Part shown: positions 51,074-58,956 of the stretch, one piece after another
Position numbering within the stretch: the first letter of the stretch is position 1
Layout: each line of letters begins with the position of its first letter
DNA from: Sulfurospirillum sp. UBA2217
Lineage (GTDB): Bacteria; Campylobacterota; Campylobacteria; Campylobacterales; Sulfurospirillaceae
Length of the DNA: 64,000 nt
Reading direction: 5' to 3'
NCBI GenBank assembly: GCA_002328495.1
Contig: DCUJ01000009.1
Span: 124,001-188,000 of the forward strand
Made by a program: the position numbers and the translations under genes
The notes under the pieces: generated by a model
Databases searched by the model: none
What the model was told of the DNA's origin: nothing
Seen by the model: the letters and a program-made list of their open reading frames with translations, nothing else

Positions 51074-52572
51074 GCTTTTCTCCTGTTTACAATAATATTG
51101 GCAACAATGCCATACCCCATAACGGTAATCATGGGAAAAAGTGACGCAAAGGCGATGAGCCCAAAACCATCAATTAAAGGGTCACGCCCTGGAATATTCT
51201 CCGCCAAGCCAAGCCCCAAAGCTGCTACAAGAGGAACGGTGACGGTTGATGTTGTCACCCCACCACTATCATAAGCGATGGGCACAATGTATTTTGGGGC
51301 AAAATAGGTCATGATAATGACAAAAATATACCCCACGATAATGTAATAATGAAGCGGGTCTCCAGTGACCAGTCTAAAACATCCAAGTGCAATGCCTATC
51401 GCCACACCAATGGCAACAGCCGTGCGAAGCATTTTTTGATTGATATTGCCTTGGCTGACTTCGGAGGCTTTCATCGCAATCGCCATCAATGCGGGTTCTG
51501 CCATCGTCGTTGCAAAACCAATAGCAAAACCGAAGGCGTAGATAATCCAAACATTATTCATCTTCGTCATCTCTAGGGCTATTGTCTCACCGATGGGAAA
51601 GAGTCCAATTTCAAGACCAACGATAAACGCATCTAGGCCTAAGATAACCAAGACGATACCCGTGATAATTTTGGAAAGATTGGCAATGGGTTTTTTGATA
51701 ATGAGGTATTGGAAAAAAGCAATGACAAGAAGAATAGGTAAAACATCTTGGATAACACCCCATAAGTCGTTTAAAATGACCATAAATGAGAGTTGGTAAT
51801 GTGCTGTTGTAGCTTCTTGGACAACGGTTTGTGTGGCGACAACCAGTGTGCTTGTATCGTTTAAGGAGTAGACGACGACCCCAAATACTTGCACAAAAAT
51901 CATGGGTGTGAGTGAAGCAAACGCGATGAGCCCAAAGCCATCAATCATAGGATTTCGCCCTTTGATACTAGAAGACAAACCAATGCCTAGAGCTGCCACC
52001 AAAGGCACCGTCACGGTTGACGTGGTGACACCGCCACTATCGTAGGCAAGTCCGATGATTTCAGGAGGTGCAAAAAATGTGACTGAAACGACTAAAACAT
52101 ATCCCGCAAGAATATAATAATGAATAGGATGCCCCAATAAAATACGCAAAGCACCAAGGGCTATGGCACATCCCACAGAGAGTGCAACGGTGATGCGAAG
52201 GTAAAACGCATCGATTTTACCCGCACTAATCATCGCAGCTTTATCGGCAATCGCGATGAGGGCAGGTTCGGCGATGGTGGTTGAAAAACCGATGAGAAAA
52301 GAGAACGTTAATAGCCAAAAGAGTGAACCTTTTTTCGCAAAATCATGCGCTAATGCTTCACCAATGGGGAAGATGCCAATTTCAAGGCCACGAATAAACA
52401 AGGCTAGTCCCACCGCGACAATAATGATGCCCATAGAGGTTGGAATGAGGTTTTCAGGAACGGTTTTGATAAAGGCAAGCTGAAAAAAAGCTACGACAAG
52501 GACTATGGGAAAAAGGTCTCGTGAAGAATTTTTTAAATCACCCGAAAAAATACGCAAACTCTCTTTTAACAT
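51070..52572 (-). CDS. DUF1538 membrane protein with two repeated halves
   Basis: 500 aa, about 12-14 transmembrane segments. The two halves are clear internal repeats: RGLEIGIFPIGEALAHDFAKK versus VGLEIGLFPIGETIALEM, and the phrase YDSGGVTTSTVTVPLVAALG occurs twice, in identical form (near residues 180 and 430). Glu/Gly motifs (AEPALIAIADKA, AEPALMAIAMKA) suggest an inverted-repeat transporter. Family function is unknown. It directly follows flgS (stop then ATG) and is coupled to a PII-like and a CBS protein, together a putative nucleotide-gated transport system. Confidence 0.88.
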   Translation of the reverse strand: MLKESLRIFSGDLKNSSRDLFPIVLVVAFFQLAFIKTVPENLIPTSMGIIIVAVGLALFIRGLEIGIFPIGEALAHDFAKKGSLFWLLTFSFLIGFSTTIAEPALIAIADKAAMISAGKIDAFYLRITVALSVGCAIALGALRILLGHPIHYYILAGYVLVVSVTFFAPPEIIGLAYDSGGVTTSTVTVPLVAALGIGLSSSIKGRNPMIDGFGLIAFASLTPMIFVQVFGVVVYSLNDTSTLVVATQTVVQEATTAHYQLSFMVILNDLWGVIQDVLPILLVIAFFQYLIIKKPIANLSKIITGIVLVILGLDAFIVGLEIGLFPIGETIALEMTKMNNVWIIYAFGFAIGFATTMAEPALMAIAMKASEVSQGNINQKMLRTAVAIGVAIGIALGCFRLVTGDPLHYYIIVGYIFVIIMTYFAPKYIVPIAYDSGGVTTSTVTVPLVAALGLGLAENIPGRDPLIDGFGLIAFASLFPMITVMGYGIVANIIVNRRKA

Positions 52573-53592
52573 TTAGCGTCCTATTTTTATTTCAAACCCT
52601 TTAGTCTCTTCAAGAAGATTTATCTTACCATTGTGTGCCTGAATTATTTGTAAAGACAGTGCAAGCCCTAGCCCATTGCCTTTGGTTTTGGTGGTTTTAA
52701 ATGGCTCAAACAAAATATTTTTATTTTCAATGGCTTTGCCATCATCCTTTACATGTAAGATGATATTCTCCGCATCTTCAATGTATGTGACCCACACATG
52801 GCCGCATTCATTATCGCTCTCTTCAATGGCATCAATGGCGTTAAAAAGAAAGTTTTGAAGTACAAGGTTGAGGAGTTCAAAATCCCCTTTCATCTCAATG
52901 TGAGGGAGTTCAAAATGAAAGGCAACTTCTTTGGAGTAGGAGTAATGTTCAATGGCACTTTCACACTCTTTGATAAATTTATCCAAGAAAAACGAAGAGG
53001 GGTTGATGTGTAAGCTTTTCGTAAACAGTAAGGTCGCTTTGATGATGCGCTCCACCCGCCAAATGGCTTTTTTAATCTCCGTAACAAGGGGTTTAACGCT
53101 CGGGTCTACTTTTTTAAGTAAGGTCGAGGCTAGTAAAGAGACCGAGCCTATGGGGTTGCGTATTTCATGCGAAAGATGGGCAGCAACTTGTCCCATAGAA
53201 ACCAGCCTTTCTTGGCGTTTTCCCTCGGTGATGTCGGTCGCGGTGATAATCTGTTTTTCTGCTTGCATAACGCTACTTAAGAGGTAAAAGCGGTTGTCAA
53301 ATTCCATTTCTTGACTAAACTCTTGCCTAGGAAGCCCTTCTATAAGGGCACCTATTTTTTTGGCTTCGGAGTTTTCCAGAAATAAGGTTCCATTTTCATC
53401 TAAAACCCACAGCGCATTGGGTTGAACCTCGATAATTTGGCGGATAAAATCTTGCAAAGCTGTGTATGAAACGTCCAGTTTTTTATACTCATCTTCAATG
53501 ACATAGGTTTGATCAATCAAATCTTTAAGCCCTTTTTTGAAAAGCTCCTTTTCCTTGGCACTGAGGCTGTTGAGTAACGTTTCGTCAATCAT
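52573..53592 (-). CDS. flgS: FlgS-like soluble sensor histidine kinase
   Basis: 339 aa with no transmembrane segment. N-terminal helical and PAS-like domain (ALWVLDENGTLFLE), HisKA HLSHEIRNPIGSVSLLAS with the phospho-His near residue 146, and ATPase blocks NFLFNAIDAIEES and KGNGLGLALS. Length and motifs fit FlgS, the NtrB-like kinase that signals completion of the flagellar export apparatus to FlgR in Campylobacter and Helicobacter. The adjoining aminotransferase also neighbours flgS in my memory of C. jejuni. No flgR in the window. A TTACATGTAA copy (52749) is read LHVKDD. Confidence 0.7.
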   Translation of the reverse strand: MIDETLLNSLSAKEKELFKKGLKDLIDQTYVIEDEYKKLDVSYTALQDFIRQIIEVQPNALWVLDENGTLFLENSEAKKIGALIEGLPRQEFSQEMEFDNRFYLLSSVMQAEKQIITATDITEGKRQERLVSMGQVAAHLSHEIRNPIGSVSLLASTLLKKVDPSVKPLVTEIKKAIWRVERIIKATLLFTKSLHINPSSFFLDKFIKECESAIEHYSYSKEVAFHFELPHIEMKGDFELLNLVLQNFLFNAIDAIEESDNECGHVWVTYIEDAENIILHVKDDGKAIENKNILFEPFKTTKTKGNGLGLALSLQIIQAHNGKINLLEETKGFEIKIGR

Positions 53593-53630
53593 TATTGATT
53601 CCCATCATCTTTTTTTACGTTGTAAGACGT

Positions 53631-53636
53631 TATAAT
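53631..53636 (+). promoter_or_regulatory. -10 box almost abutting the aminotransferase start
   Basis: TATAAT ends 12 bp before ATG 53649. Transcription would begin about 6-7 nt downstream, giving an mRNA with almost no leader. Confidence 0.5.
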
Positions 53637-53648
53637 AGCCAAAAAAGT

Positions 53649-54920
53649 ATGGATTTTAACGTGAAAGAGATACGAAAAAACATCATTAAAGATGCGAGCA
53701 TTCTTTATTTTGATTATACCGCTTCGGGGCAGGCGTATAAACCCATTGAAATGAAAGTATTGGATATGTTAAAAACCTATGCCAATACGCACTCAGAAGT
53801 TTCAAGCAGTGCCCTCAAAACCAGTGCTTATTATGCCAAAGCAAGGGAGGATTTGAAAAAAGCCCTTGCGTTGGATGAGAGCTTTTATCTGTTTCCCTGT
53901 GGCAGTGGTGCTACGGGTGCAATCAAAAAATTTCAAGAATTGATGGGGCTTTATATTCCGCCTCAAACCCGAACACGCTTTACATGTAAGCCACAAAAAC
54001 TACCTGTCGTTTTTGTGGGACCCTACGAGCACCATTCTAATGAGCTCAGTTTCAGAGAGGGTTTGTGTGAGGTGATTCGTATTCCTTTGGATGCGCATGA
54101 AAAAATCGATACAGAGTTTTTGGAAAAGATGTTGCAAAAACACCGTAAACGAGAGATTATCGCCTCTTTTTCTGTTGCATCCAATGTGACGGGCATTGTG
54201 AGTGATTATCGCAGTTTACATGCGTTGATTAAACGTTATGGAGGCATTTTATGCCTTGATGCGGCAGCGGCATCACCGTACATTAACATCGATTGTCGTT
54301 ACTACGATGCGCTGTTTCTCTCTCCGCATAAACTTTTAGGAGGGGTAGGTGCATGTGGGCTTTTGGTGATGAAAAAAAGCTTGTGTACGCAAACCAAACC
54401 CACGTTTGCAGGTGGAGGCACGGTGGGGTATGTCTCTCGGGTGTCGCACCAATTTTTAAGCGATAAAGAGATGATTGAAGATGCGGGAACGCCTGCGATT
54501 TTACAATTTATTCGTGCTTCATTGGCGTACAATCTGCGCAATGAGATTGGTTTGGAGACCATTGCCAAGCTTGAAGAAGAGCTCAAATTTTACTTTGGCT
54601 CACGCGTTCGCGAAATCGAAGGGGTAAAGCTCTATTGCAAATATGCCCAAGAAAAATTGCCTATCTTTTCACTCAATTTTGAAGGGGTCAATCCTTACGA
54701 TATCTCCCGTTATCTCTCGGAACATTTTGGCATTCAAACCAGAGCAGGGTGCAGTTGTGCAGGCCCGTATGGGCATGATTTGCTGTCATTAGAAGATGGG
54801 CAAAGCTTTGATGAAAAACCTGGGTGGCTTCGCATCACCATTCACTACACGCACACAAAAAAAGAGATAGATACCTTGCTAAAAGCCATCAAAGAAGCCC
54901 TTGGAGCCTTGCGAGCCTAA
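53649..54920 (+). CDS. Class V aminotransferase / cysteine-desulfurase-like PLP enzyme
   Basis: 423 aa from ATG 53649. PLP fold type I: FDYTASGQAYKP near the N-terminus, GPYEHHSNELSFRE (aromatic-His stacking loop), CLDAAAASPYINID with the PLP Asp, and Schiff-base lysine in FLSPHKLLGGVGACG (about residue 230). TRAGCSCAGPYGH holds cysteines where SufS/NifS place the catalytic one, so sulfur transfer is possible, though the family also includes isopenicillin-epimerase-like proteins. The upstream ORF extension overlaps the promoter and is rejected. Confidence 0.85.
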   Translation: MDFNVKEIRKNIIKDASILYFDYTASGQAYKPIEMKVLDMLKTYANTHSEVSSSALKTSAYYAKAREDLKKALALDESFYLFPCGSGATGAIKKFQELMGLYIPPQTRTRFTCKPQKLPVVFVGPYEHHSNELSFREGLCEVIRIPLDAHEKIDTEFLEKMLQKHRKREIIASFSVASNVTGIVSDYRSLHALIKRYGGILCLDAAAASPYINIDCRYYDALFLSPHKLLGGVGACGLLVMKKSLCTQTKPTFAGGGTVGYVSRVSHQFLSDKEMIEDAGTPAILQFIRASLAYNLRNEIGLETIAKLEEELKFYFGSRVREIEGVKLYCKYAQEKLPIFSLNFEGVNPYDISRYLSEHFGIQTRAGCSCAGPYGHDLLSLEDGQSFDEKPGWLRITIHYTHTKKEIDTLLKAIKEALGALRA

Positions 54921-54930
54921 GAGAATGCCC

Positions 54931-54960
54931 TTGACATTATGCACATATGTGTATTATAAT
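54931..54960 (+). promoter_or_regulatory. Consensus sigma-70 promoter with a palindromic operator
   Basis: Perfect TTGACA (54931-54936), 18-bp spacer and perfect TATAAT (54955-54960). Inside the spacer lies the 10-bp palindrome CACATATGTG (54942-54951), ideal for a dimeric repressor, possibly the DUF134 product itself. A complete -35 is unusual in this window. Confidence 0.75.
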
Positions 54961-54983
54961 GCTGAAAAAATAAGGATGGCATG

Positions 54984-55445
54984 ATGGCACGGACTCCTAA
55001 AGAGCGTTTGGTTTCTTCTCCTCCACTGTTTGCTTCGTTTAAGCCCTCTGGCATTGAAGGCACCAAACTCTTACATGTAAGCTTAGAATTAGACGAATAT
55101 GAAGCGATTCGTTTGGCGGATTATATGGGGATGGAGCATGAACAAGCTTCTATGGGAATGAATATCTCACGTTCAACCTTTACCCGTTTACTAGAGCGCG
55201 CCCGTCACAAAGTCTCAAAACTCCTTGTCGAAGGGGTAAAACTTGAGATTGAGGGCGGTAATGTTCACTTCAAAGACAACCTTTTTCAGTGCCTCTCTTG
55301 CCGTCATTTTTTTGCCTTAGGCATTGATAAAGAAGCGTCAACCTGTCCTACATGTAACAGTACGGATTTGATTAATTTTGCCCGAAAATATGGGCATGGA
55401 ACCTGTTGTTTGAAAGGGAGTGTGAATGAAAATAGCCATTGCTAG
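54984..55445 (+). CDS. DUF134 helix-turn-helix protein with C-terminal zinc ribbon-like motif
   Basis: 153 aa. N-terminal DUF134 region with sigma-70 region-4-like HTH (LDEYEAIRLADYMGM; QASMGMNISRSTFTRLLERAR, residues about 25-75) and a C-terminal four-cysteine segment (CLSCRHFF, TCPTCNSTDL). Probably a metal- or Fe-S-responsive regulator of the adjoining cluster. ATG 54984 gives AAGGA at 7 nt; ATG 54981 is too close. It overlaps the next gene by 20 bp. Confidence 0.85.
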   Translation: MARTPKERLVSSPPLFASFKPSGIEGTKLLHVSLELDEYEAIRLADYMGMEHEQASMGMNISRSTFTRLLERARHKVSKLLVEGVKLEIEGGNVHFKDNLFQCLSCRHFFALGIDKEASTCPTCNSTDLINFARKYGHGTCCLKGSVNENSHC

Positions 55446-56283
55446 TGGAAAAGGGGGAACGGGAAAAACAACCCTATCCACCAATCTTGCGACCTTCTTG
55501 GGCGAGACAAAGCGTGTGGTTTTAGCCGATCTTGACGTGGAAGAGCCCAATTCAAAACTCTTCATTGACGCCCAAATACTCAAAACTCACGATACGTTTA
55601 AAATGATACCTCGTTGGGTTTCACAGGCGTGTACTCAGTGTGCGCAGTGTGTCGAGGTGTGCAATTACAATGCGCTGATTCACATCGCCAATGAAATTTT
55701 AGTCTTCCCCAATTTATGCCACAGCTGTTATGCCTGTTCGGAGCTTTGTCCCACACAAGCCTTACCGATGGAGCCTCAAAAGATGGGAGAGCTAACCCAT
55801 TGGCGCTCTGATTGGATCGATGGGGTGGAGGGGCGTTTAAACATCGGTGAAGAGCAAGCGGTTTCGCTTATTTCGCAAACAAAAAAGTATGTTGAAAAGT
55901 ATTTTGGTGACGATACCGTTAAAATTTACGATGCACCTCCAGGAACGTCGTGTCCGATGGTTGAAGCCATCAAAGATGTCGCCTTTGTTATCTTGATTAC
56001 GGAACCCACACCTTTTGGTTTACACGATTTAAAACTAGCCGTTGAAACGGTAAGAGCGGTCGGAAAAGCGTTTGGTGTGGTGATTAACCAGCATGGCATT
56101 GGCAATGATGCGGTTTTGGACTATTGCCGTGCTGAAGCGATTGATATTATCGCGAAAATTCCTCACGATAGAGCGGTGGCGATGGCATATGCTAGAGGAG
56201 AATTGGCGTATCGCTCCGTGGCGGGATTTAAAGAGGCCTTGCGTGATGTGGTCGCTTTTTGTGAAGCAAAGGGGCTTTTATGA
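55426..56283 (+). CDS. MinD-family ATPase with two 4Fe-4S ferredoxin motifs (first)
   Basis: 285 aa. Deviant Walker A GKGGTGKTTLS (residues 8-18), LADLDVEEPNSKLF switch, then an inserted ferredoxin domain with CTQCAQCVEVCNYN and CHSCYACSELCPTQ (about 67-112), and DAPPGTSCPMVEA. Such Mrp/ORP-type ATPases are thought to handle Fe-S or other metal clusters. Paired with a second paralogue starting at the ATGA overlap, and with a NifX-like protein: the gene content of the Desulfovibrio ORP system. The mobile CPX cysteines of ApbC are not obvious. Confidence 0.9.
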   Translation: MKIAIASGKGGTGKTTLSTNLATFLGETKRVVLADLDVEEPNSKLFIDAQILKTHDTFKMIPRWVSQACTQCAQCVEVCNYNALIHIANEILVFPNLCHSCYACSELCPTQALPMEPQKMGELTHWRSDWIDGVEGRLNIGEEQAVSLISQTKKYVEKYFGDDTVKIYDAPPGTSCPMVEAIKDVAFVILITEPTPFGLHDLKLAVETVRAVGKAFGVVINQHGIGNDAVLDYCRAEAIDIIAKIPHDRAVAMAYARGELAYRSVAGFKEALRDVVAFCEAKGLL

Positions 56284-57167
56284 AAGAAATTGTGGTAATT
56301 TCAGGCAAAGGTGGAACAGGAAAAACCTCAATAGCCGCAGCCTTTGCGACACTCGTTGGGGTGCAAGGGGTGATTGCCGATTGTGATGTGGACGCAGCAG
56401 ATATGCATCTGTTGCTAAAACCTAGTATTGAGCTATGTGAAGATTTTTACAGCGGAGAGGGTGCTTTTATCGACCCAATGGAGTGTCGAAATTGTGGTGG
56501 GTGTGCGGATGTGTGTCGTTTTGATGCGATTGATTTTATCGGGGGACGTTATGTGATTAACCCCATTGCGTGCGAGGGATGTGGGTATTGTGCACGGGTG
56601 TGTCGCCCCAAAGCCATTGCCATGTCGCCAAAAATTTCAGGGCAGTGGTACCAATCCATGAGTAAGCACGGTGCGTTTATGGTGCATGCCAAACTAGGTG
56701 TCGGAGCGGAGAACTCTGGAAAACTGGTCGCAAAAGTCAAAAAAGAGGCAAAAACCTTAGCCCTACGTGAAGAAAAAGCATGGATGATCGTGGATGGCTC
56801 TCCAGGGATTGGATGTCCTGTGGTGTCAAGTTTGAGTGGGGCGCATTTTGTGGTGCTTGTGACCGAGCCTACCCCCTCAGGACTACACGATTTGGAGCGG
56901 GTCCATGCGGTGGTGAAACGTTTTGGTATTCCCTCGGGATGTATTATCAATAAAGCCGATCTTAATGAGGAGATGTGTGCACGCATCAAGGGATTTTTGG
57001 AGGCGGAGGGCATTAGCCTTTTAGCAACCATAGACTTTAATCCCTCCTTCACTAAAGCAATGGTGATGGAACAAACGATACTGGAGTACGATGATAGCTC
57101 CTTACATGCCCCTATCCAACACGCCTTTCAAACCATACAACACATTTTACAGGAGAAGAAACAATGA
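56280..57167 (+). CDS. MinD-family ATPase with two 4Fe-4S ferredoxin motifs (second)
   Basis: 295 aa, a paralogue of the preceding gene. Walker A GKGGTGKTSIA (residues 8-18), DCDVDAADMHLLL, ferredoxin insert with CRNCGGCADVCRFD and CEGCGYCARVCRPK (about 70-117), and DGSPGIGCPVVSS. Adjacent paralogues probably form a heterodimer. Overlaps both neighbours by 4 bp. Like its partner it has an ATP-dependent cluster-transfer look; the client is likely the NifX-like protein just downstream. Confidence 0.9.
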   Translation: MKEIVVISGKGGTGKTSIAAAFATLVGVQGVIADCDVDAADMHLLLKPSIELCEDFYSGEGAFIDPMECRNCGGCADVCRFDAIDFIGGRYVINPIACEGCGYCARVCRPKAIAMSPKISGQWYQSMSKHGAFMVHAKLGVGAENSGKLVAKVKKEAKTLALREEKAWMIVDGSPGIGCPVVSSLSGAHFVVLVTEPTPSGLHDLERVHAVVKRFGIPSGCIINKADLNEEMCARIKGFLEAEGISLLATIDFNPSFTKAMVMEQTILEYDDSSLHAPIQHAFQTIQHILQEKKQ

Positions 57168-57502
57168 AGATAGCATTTACAGCACAAGGAACGACGTGGG
57201 ATTGTATGATCGAAGCGCGTTTTGGACGAACGGATTATCTCTTACTGTGGGACGAAGAGGCTCAAACGTTAGAGAGTTTTGATAACAATGAGGGTAAAAA
57301 TGAAGCCCATGGTGCAGGGCCAAAGATGGCAAAAGTGCTGTTGGATTTAAAAGCAGATGTGCTCATTACGGGCAATGGTCCAGGGGAAAATGCCAATGCC
57401 ATTTTGGGCAAAAGTGGTGTCAAAATGTACGTAGGTGCAGGAGATATGCGTGTAAAAGAGGCATATGAGGCATATAAAGCAGGGAAATTACCTCTTTTTT
57501 AA
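57164..57502 (+). CDS. NifB/NifX-domain protein, orange-protein (ORP)-like
   Basis: 112 aa of the dinitrogenase iron-molybdenum-cofactor-biosynthesis fold (KIAFTAQGTTWDCMIEARFGR; NEAHGAGPKMAKVLLDLKADVLITGNGPGENA; VYVGA-like MYVGAGDMRVKEA). In Desulfovibrio the same kind of protein, ORP, binds an unusual Mo-Cu cluster and associates with MinD-type ATPases. Here the cofactor is unknown. The gene is the last of the operon and its TAA overlaps the convergent trkH stop by 4 bp, with no terminator in between. Confidence 0.85.
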   Translation: MKIAFTAQGTTWDCMIEARFGRTDYLLLWDEEAQTLESFDNNEGKNEAHGAGPKMAKVLLDLKADVLITGNGPGENANAILGKSGVKMYVGAGDMRVKEAYEAYKAGKLPLF

Positions 57503-58947
57503 AAGCGCTTCCAAAAGGTACGTGAGAGCATCATAAAGACGGTGTAGCACTCTAAACGACCGATAATCATAGCCATGGAGAGGATGATTTTATCATACCA
57601 TGTAAAAAAGCCATAATTATCGGTTGGACCCACTTCTCCAAGTCCTGGACCAATATTTCCAACCATGGAAACAGAGGCACTAAATGCGGTTATAAAATCA
57701 TATCCTCTGGCATACAAATACATAAATAAAATAAACAATGTTAAGATATAAAGTGCAAAAAAACCAAAAATGGCATTGATGATTGAAGGACGAATTTGCC
57801 TATCATCGATAAAGACAGAGGTAATCACATCAGGTTGCAAAGAACGTTTCATTTCCAGTCCGATGTTTTTGAAAAAGAGAATGTAACGAATCATCTTGAC
57901 CCCTCCAGCGGTGGAGCCAGAGTTTGCACTCATAATCATCGCAAGAATAGAAATCATCAAGGCAAATTGTCCCCATGTTTCATAATCCGTTGAGGCAAAA
58001 CCTGTGGTGGTTGCTAGGGCTGAAATATTAAAAAAAGCATGCATCATTGAATCGTGAAATGTGATAATTTCAGGGGTATCAAAGTAGTGAATGAGTCCCA
58101 TACTTAAAGAGAGGAATGTAATGAGAAAAAGATACCATTTAACTTCTTCTGTGTTATAGCTCATCTTATCGCCTTTAAAAAAGCGAATATGGGACAAAAA
58201 GTTAATCCCTGAAATAATCATAAAAAAAGTGGTCACCCAAATAATCGCTTCGCTATTAAAATAGCCAATCGAGCTGTTCTTAGTCGAAAATCCTCCAGTG
58301 GAAATCGTACTCATCGCATGGTTAATCGCATCAAATCCATCCATGCCAAAAAACCATAAAAGGGAAAAATTAAGTAAGGTGAAGATGATATACACCGCCC
58401 AGATACGATTGGCGGTGTCTTTGATCTTTGGGGTGATTTTATCCATCGAAATGCCCGTAGACTCAGCTTTAAAAAGGCTCATTGAGCCACTAGGATTCAG
58501 AAGGGGTAAGAGTCCCACGCCCAAAACGATGATTCCAATTCCCCCAATCCAGTGCATCAAGCTTCGATGAAAGAGAATGGATTTTGGTAAGGATTCGACA
58601 TCGCTGTAAACACTAGCTCCTGTGGTTGTAAAGCCACTCACCGCTTCAAAAAAGGCACTAGCAGGGTCAAGATGCGTGTACAAAATCATCGGAATCGCTC
58701 CACCAATGCCCAGTAAAATCCAAATAAAATTAACAGAGATGATGCTCTCTTTAATTCCTAGTGTCATGGGACTGTCTTTGAGGATTAAAAAAAGAGAGAG
58801 GTTGATGATAAAAAGAGAGGACATCGAAAGAAGATACACAAAAACGTCTTCATTGTAAAAAAAGCCAATAATGGGAGGAACAAGAAACAAAAAAAAGACA
58901 ACCAGCCCAACGGAGGAGACAAATTTAAGGATACTGGTGATGCTCAT
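57499..58947 (-). CDS. trkH: Potassium uptake protein TrkH/KtrB
   Basis: 482-aa K+ channel-like transporter subunit. Four pore repeats with selectivity-filter regions: SGFTTTGASVY, STGGFSTKNS, TTTGFAST and SVSMVGNIGPGLGEVG. MSANSGSTAGGVKM is the conserved intramembrane region. Downstream of and 9 bp from trkA on the same strand, so an operon giving a complete Trk system. Convergent 4-bp overlap with the ORP-like cluster. Confidence 0.94.
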   Translation of the reverse strand: MSITSILKFVSSVGLVVFFLFLVPPIIGFFYNEDVFVYLLSMSSLFIINLSLFLILKDSPMTLGIKESIISVNFIWILLGIGGAIPMILYTHLDPASAFFEAVSGFTTTGASVYSDVESLPKSILFHRSLMHWIGGIGIIVLGVGLLPLLNPSGSMSLFKAESTGISMDKITPKIKDTANRIWAVYIIFTLLNFSLLWFFGMDGFDAINHAMSTISTGGFSTKNSSIGYFNSEAIIWVTTFFMIISGINFLSHIRFFKGDKMSYNTEEVKWYLFLITFLSLSMGLIHYFDTPEIITFHDSMMHAFFNISALATTTGFASTDYETWGQFALMISILAMIMSANSGSTAGGVKMIRYILFFKNIGLEMKRSLQPDVITSVFIDDRQIRPSIINAIFGFFALYILTLFILFMYLYARGYDFITAFSASVSMVGNIGPGLGEVGPTDNYGFFTWYDKIILSMAMIIGRLECYTVFMMLSRTFWKRF

Positions 58948-58956
58948 GGAAGCCTT

